This document shows, piece by piece, positions 1 through 6,729 of a DNA stretch of 43,385 nt. This DNA comes from Actinospica durhamensis (GTDB lineage: Bacteria; Actinomycetota; Actinomycetes; Streptomycetales; Catenulisporaceae). Under the pieces are notes generated by a model. It ran no database searches, was not told where the DNA came from, and saw nothing but the letters and a program-made list of their open reading frames with translations. The stretch's first letter is position 1, and the number at the start of each line of letters is the position of its first letter. The translations under genes were made by a program, and so were the position numbers. Where the stretch lies: positions 1 through 43,385 of the forward strand of contig NZ_JAGSOG010000040.1 in the NCBI RefSeq assembly GCF_018139695.1. Reading direction: 5' to 3'.

Positions 1-48
1 GGGGCGGCGCGGGCGAACGGGGTGTCGGGAGGGACCGCGCCGACTTCG

Positions 49-588
49 TCAGTCCCCTGCATCGGTTGGCCTCCGGCGCCGCAGCACCCTGCGGGCCGCG
101 AGCTCGACCCGGTCGTCCGCGGCGGTGGAGACCTTGCGCACCTCGCCGACCGTCCACGCCGCCATGCCCCGGCTCTGCTGCGCGATCATCTCCCTGATCT
201 GCTCGTCCTCGGCCAGGTCGGCCACGATGAGCGGTACCACGCGGCTGCGGATCAGCGGCAACACGCCCTCGATCACGGTGGGGACGAGCTCCTCGACCAG
301 GTACGGCGTCATCGACGCGGCCACCCGGCGCACCACCTCGCGATCCAGCCAGCGCGCCGAGACGTCCGCGGCGGCCTGCGCCTGCCGGGCGGTGTGCGCC
401 GCGCACTGGCGGGCCGCGCGGTCGCCGCGCCGGACCGCGTCCCGATACGCGCGATCGGCCACCGCCGCCGCGGCCGACGCGCCGCGGCCGGCCCGGCGTG
501 CCGACTCCGCGGCCAGCTCGGCCAGTCCGTCGGCACCCTGCAGGGCCGCGCCGAACGCGGCGGCGGCGAAACGGGGCACCGGGCTCAC
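49..588 (-). CDS. Conserved-looking hypothetical protein, 179 aa
   Basis: I do not recognise this protein. It starts with GTG at 588 and is rich in Ala and Arg. The first half reads as a long amphipathic helical stretch. A more hydrophobic section around residues 90-130 (YLVEELVPTVIEGVLPLI and VVPLIVADLAEDEQIREMI) looks helical but is broken by charged residues, so I do not call a membrane segment. There is no signal peptide. The tail is very basic (RRVLRRRRP). The gene is divergent from the alkyl-sulfatase-like gene, with a 99-bp gap. Codon use is typical of the window, which supports real coding on this strand rather than the overlapping plus-strand frames. Confidence 0.6.
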   Translation of the reverse strand: MSPVPRFAAAAFGAALQGADGLAELAAESARRAGRGASAAAAVADRAYRDAVRRGDRAARQCAAHTARQAQAAADVSARWLDREVVRRVAASMTPYLVEELVPTVIEGVLPLIRSRVVPLIVADLAEDEQIREMIAQQSRGMAAWTVGEVRKVSTAADDRVELAARRVLRRRRPTDAGD

Positions 589-687
589 CCCACGACTCTC
601 GTCGCCCGCCCGCCGCCGCGCAGCCCGGGCTAGCCCGGCCGAGCTAAGCCCGGCCTGAATCCCGGTGCCACGGGGAACAGCCCTCGT

Positions 688-2529
688 ATGGCCATGCCCT
701 CATTCGGCGACCACACCGACTTCCGCAACGCCGACCGCGGGTTCGTCGCCGATCTCGACCCGGGCGTGGTGTGCGACGCGACCGGCGCGGCGGTGTGGGA
801 CAACGACGCCTACGCCTTCCTGTCCGCGGACTGCCCGCCGACCGCGAACCCCAGCCTGTGGCGCCAGGGCCGGCTGTGTTCGCGTCAGGGCCTTTATGAG
901 GTCACCGCCGGGATCTACCAGGTGCGCGGCCTCGACCTGTCCCACATGACGCTGGTCGAGGGCGACAGCGGCGTGCTGGTGGTCGACCCGCTGATCTCGG
1001 TCGAGACCGCCGCGGCCGCGCTCGGGCTCTACCGCGCGCACCGCGGCCCGCGCCCGGTCACCGGCGTGATCTACACCCACTCGCACGTCGACCACTTCGG
1101 CGGGGTGCGCGGCGTGCTGCCGCCCGGCCACCCGCCGGTGCCGATCCTGGCCCCGGCCGGGTTCCTCGAGCACGCCGTCGCGGAGAACGTCTACGCTGGC
1201 AACGCCATGGCCCGGCGCGCGGTCTACATGTACGGCGCGACCCTGCCCAAGGCGCCGGACGGGCAGATCGGGGCGGGCCTTGGCATGACCACCTCGACCG
1301 GCACCGTCTCGCTGATCCCGCCGACGGTGGAGATCACCGCGACCGGGCAGCAGGAGACGGTCGACGGCATCCGCATCGTCTTCCAGCTCACCCCGGGCAC
1401 CGAGGCGCCCGCGGAGATGAACTTCCTGTTTCCCGACCACCGGGCGCTGTGCCTGGCCGAGAACGCCACGCACACCCAGCACAACATCCTGACCCTGCGC
1501 GGCGCCCTCGTGCGCGACGCCCGGGTCTGGGCCCGCTACCTCGACGAGGCGATCGTCACCTTCGCCGACTCCTGCGACGTCGCGTTCGCCTCGCACCACT
1601 GGCCGACCTGGGGCCGGGCCGAGATCGTGGAGTACCTCGAGCTCCAGCGCGACTTCTACGCCTACCTGCACGACCAGACGCTGCGCCTGCTCAACCGCGG
1701 GCTGACCGGGCCCGAGATCGCCGAGGAGTTCGAGCTGCCGCCCGCGCTGGAGCAGTCCTGGGCCACGCGCGGGTACTACGGCTCGGTCAGCCACAACGTG
1801 AAGGCGATCTACCAGCGCTACCTCGGCTGGTTCGACGGCAATCCCGCGCACCTGTGGGAGCACCCCCCGGTCGAGCTCGCCGTCCGCTACGTCGAGAGCC
1901 TCGGCGGGACCCAGGCCGTGCTCGAGCTGGCCGAACACTACGTCAGCGGCGACGATCCGCGCTTCGCCGCCACGCTGCTGCAGCACGCCGTGTTCGCCGA
2001 CCCGCAGGACGCCGCCGCCCGCTCGGCCCTGGCCGACGTATACGAGCACCTCGGCTACGCGGCGGAGAACGGCACCTGGCGCAACTTCTTCCTGGTCGGC
2101 GCGAGCGAGCTGCGCGGCGGGGTGAGTCCGGCCGCGACCACGACCACCGGCCCGGAGATGATGCTCGCCCTGAGCGTGGATCAGGTGATCGACTCCCTCG
2201 CCGTGCGGCTCGACGGCCCCCGCGCGGCCGACGCCCGGATGCGGATCGACCTGCACGTGACCGACGAGGCCCGCACCTGGCGGCTCGCGCTCTCCCACGG
2301 CGCGCTGATCCCGCGCCCGCACGAGGGCGCCCCCGACCCCGCCGACCCGGCCGACCTCACGCTCACCCTGACCAAGCCTCAGCTGCTCGGCCTGCTCGGG
2401 AGCGGCGGGCGGATCGACGAACTCGAACACGGCGGCGACCTCGTGCACAGCGGCGATCCGGCGGTGCTGCGGGCCCTGCTCGGATTGCTCGACACCCCGG
2501 ATCCGCGCTTCCCCGTCGTCACACCCTGA
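688..2529 (+). CDS. Alkyl sulfatase-like metallo-beta-lactamase fold hydrolase (SdsA1/BDS1 type)
   Basis: The 613-aa protein carries the zinc-binding motif THSHVDHFGG, with H131, H133, D135 and H136 (metallo-beta-lactamase HxHxDH). The order of parts matches the group III alkyl sulfatases: the metal-binding domain, an alpha-helical dimerisation part with LLNRGLTGPEIAEEFELP, and a C-terminal SCP2-like domain (after about residue 490, ending with repeated LTLTL strands) thought to bind the alkyl chain. Family members hydrolyse primary alkyl sulfates such as dodecyl sulfate to alcohol plus sulfate. SdsA1-type enzymes are often exported, but no signal peptide is visible here, so it is probably cytoplasmic. 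An in-frame ATG two codons later (694) is an alternative start. The enzyme class is secure; the exact substrate is inferred. Confidence 0.88.
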   Translation: MAMPSFGDHTDFRNADRGFVADLDPGVVCDATGAAVWDNDAYAFLSADCPPTANPSLWRQGRLCSRQGLYEVTAGIYQVRGLDLSHMTLVEGDSGVLVVDPLISVETAAAALGLYRAHRGPRPVTGVIYTHSHVDHFGGVRGVLPPGHPPVPILAPAGFLEHAVAENVYAGNAMARRAVYMYGATLPKAPDGQIGAGLGMTTSTGTVSLIPPTVEITATGQQETVDGIRIVFQLTPGTEAPAEMNFLFPDHRALCLAENATHTQHNILTLRGALVRDARVWARYLDEAIVTFADSCDVAFASHHWPTWGRAEIVEYLELQRDFYAYLHDQTLRLLNRGLTGPEIAEEFELPPALEQSWATRGYYGSVSHNVKAIYQRYLGWFDGNPAHLWEHPPVELAVRYVESLGGTQAVLELAEHYVSGDDPRFAATLLQHAVFADPQDAAARSALADVYEHLGYAAENGTWRNFFLVGASELRGGVSPAATTTTGPEMMLALSVDQVIDSLAVRLDGPRAADARMRIDLHVTDEARTWRLALSHGALIPRPHEGAPDPADPADLTLTLTKPQLLGLLGSGGRIDELEHGGDLVHSGDPAVLRALLGLLDTPDPRFPVVTP

Positions 2530-2639
2530 TCGGACCAACCCGCCGTGCGCGGCCCACCGTCCTCACCCAGCCTGGACGGGACGGTGACCGCGACGCGCGG
2601 GACGCGGCTCGCGGCCCGGGGACGGCGAAGGAGGCGCGG

Positions 2640-3038
2640 ATGGCAGGCCACGGAACCAGATGGGGAGCGGCGAAGGCCGGCACCGCCCTCGCCGCGGTCC
2701 TGATGATCCTCGAGGGAGTCCTCGGGATCGCCCAGGGCGTGGCGGCCATCGCCAAGGACAGGGTGTACGCGCTGGTCGGCACGTACGTCTACAAGTTCAG
2801 CCTCACCACCTGGGGCTGGATCCACCTGATCGCGGGCGTCCTGGTGCTGCTCGCGGGGCTCGCCCTGTTCACCGGCTCGGTGGTGGCGCGCGCCCTCGGC
2901 ATCGCGCTCAGCGCCCTGGTGGTGTTCGCGAGCCTCCTCGCCCTGCCCTACCAGCCGGGTTGGTCCGCGGTCACGATCGCCTTCGGGGTGTTCGCGATCT
3001 GGGCCCTGTTCCACAACGTGGGCCCGGACGCGATCTGA
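2640..3038 (+). CDS. DUF7144-type four-helix membrane protein
   Basis: This 132-aa protein starts at the ATG at 2640, preceded by a purine-rich GAAGGAGG stretch. It has four hydrophobic segments, roughly residues 13-35, 55-75, 82-103 and 110-128. The sequence TTWGWIHLIAGVLVLLAGLA, followed by a Leu-Pro-Tyr-containing loop (LLALPYQPGW) and a WALF end, matches the actinobacterial DUF7144 membrane proteins. Their function is unknown. It lies 110 bp after the sulfatase-like gene and 39 bp before the DUF1269 gene, so the last two may be co-transcribed. Confidence 0.82.
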   Translation: MAGHGTRWGAAKAGTALAAVLMILEGVLGIAQGVAAIAKDRVYALVGTYVYKFSLTTWGWIHLIAGVLVLLAGLALFTGSVVARALGIALSALVVFASLLALPYQPGWSAVTIAFGVFAIWALFHNVGPDAI

Positions 3039-3077
3039 CGAGCAGTTCCCCAGCAGCCCGACGACAAGGAGTGTGGC

Positions 3078-3566
3078 ATGGCGACGCTGACGGTGTGGAA
3101 GTTCGCGGAGGCCGACGCGGCCCAGCGGGCGCTGAGCACGCTGGAGGACCTCCAGCGCCAGCAGCTGATCACGGTTCAGGACGGTGCGGTGGTGTCCTGG
3201 CCGGAGGGGGAGAAGAAGCCGAAGACCACCCAGCTGCACAACCTGGCCGGCGCGGGCGCGCTGGGCGGGGCGTTCTGGGGGATGTTGTTCGGCATCCTGT
3301 TCTTCATCCCGCTCATCGGCCTCGCCCTCGGCGCCGCGGCCGGCGCGCTCGGCGGGTCCATGGCGGACGTGGGCATCGACGACTCCTTCATCAAGGAGGT
3401 CAAGCAGAAGGTCACGCCGGGCACCTCGGCGCTGTTCCTGCTCTCCTCCGACGCCGTGCTGGACAAGGTCAAGGAGCACGTGGGCAGCCTGCACGCGGAG
3501 CTGATCCGCACGAACCTCTCCGCCGAGCAGGAGGCGGCGCTGCGCTCCGCCTTCAGCGAGGACTGA
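3078..3566 (+). CDS. DUF1269-family membrane protein
   Basis: This 162-aa protein has a strong ribosome binding site (AAGGAG) 7 bases before the ATG. An N-terminal alpha/beta part of about 65 residues is followed by a Gly/Ala-rich hydrophobic hairpin (residues about 68-98, with FFIPLIGLALGAAAGALGG). A C-terminal part then contains IDDSFIKEVKQKVTPGTSALFLL, a conserved piece of DUF1269. Members are small membrane-associated proteins often seen near stress genes; no biochemical role is established. It is probably co-transcribed with the DUF7144 gene. Confidence 0.85.
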   Translation: MATLTVWKFAEADAAQRALSTLEDLQRQQLITVQDGAVVSWPEGEKKPKTTQLHNLAGAGALGGAFWGMLFGILFFIPLIGLALGAAAGALGGSMADVGIDDSFIKEVKQKVTPGTSALFLLSSDAVLDKVKEHVGSLHAELIRTNLSAEQEAALRSAFSED

Positions 3567-3600
3567 GAACGGGTACCGGCCGGCCCGCCCGGACCCGCGC

Positions 3601-3624
3601 CGCGGGAGCCACCGCGCTCCCGCG
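3601..3624. terminator. Hairpin after the DUF1269 gene, possible terminator
   Basis: A perfect 9-bp inverted repeat (CGCGGGAGC / GCTCCCGCG) with a 6-base loop lies 35 bp after the DUF1269 stop codon. There is no T-run, which is common for terminators in GC-rich actinobacteria, so the assignment is tentative. Confidence 0.4.
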
Positions 3625-3752
3625 CCGGATCCGGGGCATGGCGCGCGCCGGACGGGTCACCCGTTCGGCGGCGCCGCGCCCGCCCGTGCGGTGGCCGCCG
3701 CCGCGGCCGGGCCGCAGGATGACGAACACCGCATCGACGTCGGGAGGCACGC

Positions 3753-5159
3753 GTGAAGACCACCGTCCGCGATTCGGCCGAAGCAGGCCTGGCCGCCCGC
3801 GCCGCCTGCCCGCCGGTGGAACACGCCGCGCTCGACCTGCCGGCCGACCGGCCCGACCCGGTCGCGGTGCTCGAGCGCCAGGCCGTCTCGCGCGTGCCCG
3901 AGCTGGTGCCGGTGCGCCACGGCCGGATGCTCGCCTCGCCGTTCGCCTACTTCCGCGGCGCGGCCGCCATGATGGCCCACGACCTCGCCGCCACGCCCGA
4001 CTCCGGGCTGCGCACCCAGCTGTGCGGCGACGCGCACCTGTGCAACTTCGGCATGTTCGCCTCGCCCGAGCGCCGGCTCGTGTTCGACCTCAACGACTTC
4101 GACGAGACCTACCCCGGCCCGTGGGAATGGGACGTCAAGCGGCTGGCCGCGAGTCTGGAGATCGCCGCCCGCTCGAACGACTTCGGCCACAAGCACCGCC
4201 GGGCGATCCAGCTGGCCACGGTCCGGGCGTATCAGCAGGCGATGAACAGCTTCGCGGGCATGCACGAGCTCGACCTCTGGTACGCCCGTGCGGACGTCGA
4301 GGACATCAAGGACATGCTCAGGGACCAGCTCAAGAAGTCCCGGCGCAAGGCCGCGTTCGACAAGACCGTGGCCAAGGCCAGGTCGAGGGACAGCCAGCGG
4401 TCCATGGCCAAGCTCACCGAGCTGGTCGGGGCGCACCGCCGGATCACCGCAGACCCGCCGCTGGTGGTCCCGGTGCAGGACCTGCTCCCGGACGGCGAGC
4501 AGGACACGTTCGTGGCGGCCATGCGCGGCATGCTCGGCCAGTACCGCAGCACCCTGCAGAGCGACCGGCGCCGGCTGCTCGACCAGTTCGTCTTCGCCGA
4601 CCTGGCCCGCAAGGTCGTGGGCGTCGGCAGCGTCGGCACCCGCTGCTGGATCGTGCTGATGTTCGGCCGCGACTCCCAGGATCCGCTGTTCCTGCAGGTC
4701 AAGGAGGCGCAGCGGTCGGTGATCGCCGAGTACGGCGGGGTCAGGGCCGGCCGGATGGACACCGGCTGCCAGGGCCGGCGGGTGGTGGACGGCCAGCGGC
4801 TGATGCAGACGGTGAGCGACATCTTCCTCGGCTGGGCCACGGTGGACGGGATCGACGGGCAGCAGCGCGACTTCTACGCCCGCCAACTCGCCGACTGGAA
4901 GGGCTCGGTCGCGATCGAGGAGATGGTGCCGAGCGGCATGACCGCCTACGGCCGCCTCTGCGGCTGGACGCTCGCCCGCGCCCACGCGAGATCCGGCGAC
5001 CGCGTGGCGCTCTCCGCGTACCTGGGCGAGGACGCGACCTTCGCGCACGCGATCGCCGAGTTCGCCGAGGCCTACGCCGAGCAGAACGAGCGCGACTACG
5101 ACGCGATGCGCGCCGCGCTGCGCTCCGGCCGCATCACCGCGGAGCCCGATCACCGCTGA
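3753..5159 (+). CDS. DUF2252 domain-containing protein
   Basis: This 468-aa protein starts at a GTG with a GGGAGG ribosome binding site 7 bases upstream. The conserved blocks are those of DUF2252: PFAYFRGAAAMMAHDLA (about residues 66-82), LCGDAHLCNFG, and FDLNDFDETYPGPWEWDVKRL, followed by a long helical C-terminal half. The GDAHLCNFG and FDLNDFDE blocks resemble the catalytic-loop and metal-binding motifs of aminoglycoside-phosphotransferase-type kinases, so a kinase-like fold is plausible, but the activity is unproven. No signal peptide or membrane segment is seen. Its final eight codons (ITAEPDHR) are duplicated about 690 bp downstream. Confidence 0.88.
   Translation: MKTTVRDSAEAGLAARAACPPVEHAALDLPADRPDPVAVLERQAVSRVPELVPVRHGRMLASPFAYFRGAAAMMAHDLAATPDSGLRTQLCGDAHLCNFGMFASPERRLVFDLNDFDETYPGPWEWDVKRLAASLEIAARSNDFGHKHRRAIQLATVRAYQQAMNSFAGMHELDLWYARADVEDIKDMLRDQLKKSRRKAAFDKTVAKARSRDSQRSMAKLTELVGAHRRITADPPLVVPVQDLLPDGEQDTFVAAMRGMLGQYRSTLQSDRRRLLDQFVFADLARKVVGVGSVGTRCWIVLMFGRDSQDPLFLQVKEAQRSVIAEYGGVRAGRMDTGCQGRRVVDGQRLMQTVSDIFLGWATVDGIDGQQRDFYARQLADWKGSVAIEEMVPSGMTAYGRLCGWTLARAHARSGDRVALSAYLGEDATFAHAIAEFAEAYAEQNERDYDAMRAALRSGRITAEPDHR
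5133..5157 (+). repeat. 25-bp direct repeat, left copy (3' end of the DUF2252 gene)
   Basis: These 25 bp encode the last residues of the DUF2252 protein (ITAEPDHR). They recur without a mismatch at 5822-5846. Each copy is made of two related units of about 16 bp built around GATCACCGC. Confidence 0.9.
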
Positions 5160-5174
5160 GTGATGCCGGCCGCA

Positions 5175-5276
5175 CTACTGCGGCTCGCCGAACGGCTCGT
5201 CGTTGTCGAACGGCTTGTCGTCCCAGCGCCACCCTGTGGTGCCGTCGTCGTGGATGCGGAGAAAGAACTCGGGCAC
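5175..5276 (-). CDS. Possible 33-aa acidic/aromatic small protein
   Basis: A short frame starts at the GTG at 5276 and ends with TAG at 5175. It encodes a peptide containing EFFLRIHDDGTTGWRWDD and then KPFDNDEPFGEP. It is rich in Trp, Asp, Phe and Gly, unlike the Arg/Pro/Ala-rich translations of non-coding frames in this GC-rich DNA, so it looks like real coding sequence. It lies 43 bp after the LRV gene on the same strand, inside the repeat-bracketed insert. It may be an intact small protein or the remnant of a larger gene. I know of no function. Confidence 0.42.
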   Translation of the reverse strand: MPEFFLRIHDDGTTGWRWDDKPFDNDEPFGEPQ

Positions 5277-5319
5277 GGCTCGTGACCGAGCCGCCTGGCG
5301 CCGTCATCCATGCGCTGAC

Positions 5320-5778
5320 TCAGCGGGCCGCGAACGTGCTCCGGCCGCTGCACCACTCGGGACAGCGACACGCTCCAGCGGCGATGAGCTCCGCCCGCAA
5401 ACCCTCCGATGCGTTCGGATGGTGCACGATGAGACTTCGCTCGTGGAACCACCGCGAGCCGTGTTCTCCCTCCTCGCGTTCGGCCATCCAGCTCAGCGCC
5501 TCGTCCGGCAGAAGCGGATTGACCAGGGCGTTCCACCGAACCGAGGCGTCGCAGTCCCGGGCGAGTCGGTCCAGGGCGTCAGCAGGCGTGGCGGGATTGC
5601 GTGCGGTCCACAACCGGACGGGGCGAACCTCGTCGGTCGCAAGCACGCGGAGTCTGTCAACCGAGGTCTGGGGGCTGCGTGCCTCCAGCACACGTCGATA
5701 GCCCGACAGACGCTCCGCCCGAGTACGCACAGCAGGTCTGGTCACGAGCCCGATCATGGCACGCAAGATGCGAGGCAC
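5320..5778 (-). CDS. Small leucine-rich-repeat-variant (LRV)-like protein
   Basis: The 152-aa product has a repeat pattern like the LRV family: a segment of the form LA.D...VR.W.ARNPATPADALDRLA, then ARDCDASVRWNALVNPLLPDEALSWMA, then a looser third unit with VHHPNASEGLRAELI. Such repeats form a curved helical scaffold for protein contacts. The start could be the ATG at 5778 or the one at 5757 (MIGLVTRPAVRTRAERL), which fits the repeat start better. The C-terminus has a CRCPEWC cluster. The gene sits in a segment bracketed by a 25-bp direct repeat, opposite in direction to both neighbours, which suggests insertion. Its partner is unknown. Confidence 0.65.
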   Translation of the reverse strand: MPRILRAMIGLVTRPAVRTRAERLSGYRRVLEARSPQTSVDRLRVLATDEVRPVRLWTARNPATPADALDRLARDCDASVRWNALVNPLLPDEALSWMAEREEGEHGSRWFHERSLIVHHPNASEGLRAELIAAGACRCPEWCSGRSTFAAR

Positions 5779-5802
5779 GGCGCGTCACGAGCGCCGATAA
5801 GT

Positions 5803-5846
5803 CCGATCACCGCTGAGCCGGATCACCGCGGAGCCCGATCACCGCT
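5803..5846 (+). repeat. Right copy of the 25-bp direct repeat plus a third 15-bp unit
   Basis: Positions 5822-5846 repeat 5133-5157 exactly. Just before it, 5803-5817 repeats 5146-5160 exactly (15 bp). The right side therefore holds three tandem units of about 16 bp against two on the left. The right copy again encodes ITAEPDHR and then a TAA stop, and the NUDIX ribosome binding site AAGGTGG follows directly. Confidence 0.9.
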
Positions 5847-5857
5847 AAGGTGGCGCC

Positions 5858-6688
5858 GTGGCCAGCACTTTCGAGTTCCCCGTGCCCGCGGAGTGGGACG
5901 AGCGCGTCCGGCGTTACCTCGACGGGAGTCTGGAGATCGTGCCCGCCCAGCCCGCCGCGACGGTGGTGCTGCTGCGCGACACGCCGTCGGGGCCGCAGGC
6001 CTACCTGGTCAAACGCGCCGCGAGCATGGCCTTCGCGGCCGGCCGCTACGCCTTCCCGGGCGGCCGGGTGGATCCGGGCGACGCGCTGCCGACGCCGTGG
6101 GCCGGTCCGAACGCGGAGGCCTGGGCCGAGCGCTTCGGCGTCGCACCGGAGCAGGCGCACGCGCTGGTGTGCTCGGCCGTGCGCGAGACCTTCGAGGAGG
6201 CCGGGGTGCTGCTCGCCGGTCCGGACCGCAGCCGGGTGCTCGGCGACGTCTCCGGCACGGCGTGGGAGGACGAGCGCCACCGGATCGAGACCCGCCGCAC
6301 CACGCTGGCCGACGCGCTCGCCTCGCGCGGCCTGCTGCTGCGGGCCGACCTGCTCGGCGGCTGGTCGCGCTGGGTCACGCCGGAGTTCGAGTCGCGCCGC
6401 TACGACACGGCGTTCTTCGTCGCCGCGCTGCCCGAGGGCCAGAGCGCGAGGGACGTGTCCGGCGAGACCGAGACGACCGCGTGGACCAGCCCGGCCCAGG
6501 CCGTCGCCGACTACGAGCAGGGCACGGTGCTGATGCTCCCGCCCACCGTCACGACCCTGCGCCAGCTGCTGCCGTACGCCACCGCGGCCGAGGCCGTGGC
6601 GGCCTCCCGCAAGCGCGCGCTCGAGGCGGTGCAGGCGGGCGTCAGACTGCGCGAGGACGGCTCGGCCGCGCTCGTCTGGACGGTCTGA
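5858..6688 (+). CDS. NUDIX hydrolase, NUDT19/NUDT7-like
   Basis: This 276-aa protein starts at the GTG at 5858, with AAGGTGG 7 bases upstream. The Nudix box is split: GGRVDPGD near residues 68-75 and, after an insertion of about 35 residues, the catalytic helix RETFEEAGVLL near residues 109-119. A large insertion inside the box is a feature of NUDT19-like acyl-CoA/nucleoside diphosphatases. The enzyme should need Mg2+ or Mn2+ and cleave X-linked diphosphates in the cytoplasm. The specific substrate cannot be read from the sequence. Confidence 0.85.
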   Translation: MASTFEFPVPAEWDERVRRYLDGSLEIVPAQPAATVVLLRDTPSGPQAYLVKRAASMAFAAGRYAFPGGRVDPGDALPTPWAGPNAEAWAERFGVAPEQAHALVCSAVRETFEEAGVLLAGPDRSRVLGDVSGTAWEDERHRIETRRTTLADALASRGLLLRADLLGGWSRWVTPEFESRRYDTAFFVAALPEGQSARDVSGETETTAWTSPAQAVADYEQGTVLMLPPTVTTLRQLLPYATAAEAVAASRKRALEAVQAGVRLREDGSAALVWTV

Positions 6689-6729
6689 CACCCGCCCCGG
6701 TCCCGCTCGGACCGAATCAGCCCGGTGGC

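Noticed and set aside
700-2538. Long open frames antisense to the alkyl-sulfatase-like gene and similar long frames opposite other genes (for example 3657-5153, 16602-18632, 24131-26728)
   Set aside because: They are Arg/Pro/Val/Gly-rich translations with no motifs, produced by the extreme GC bias; each lies opposite a gene with clear conserved motifs.
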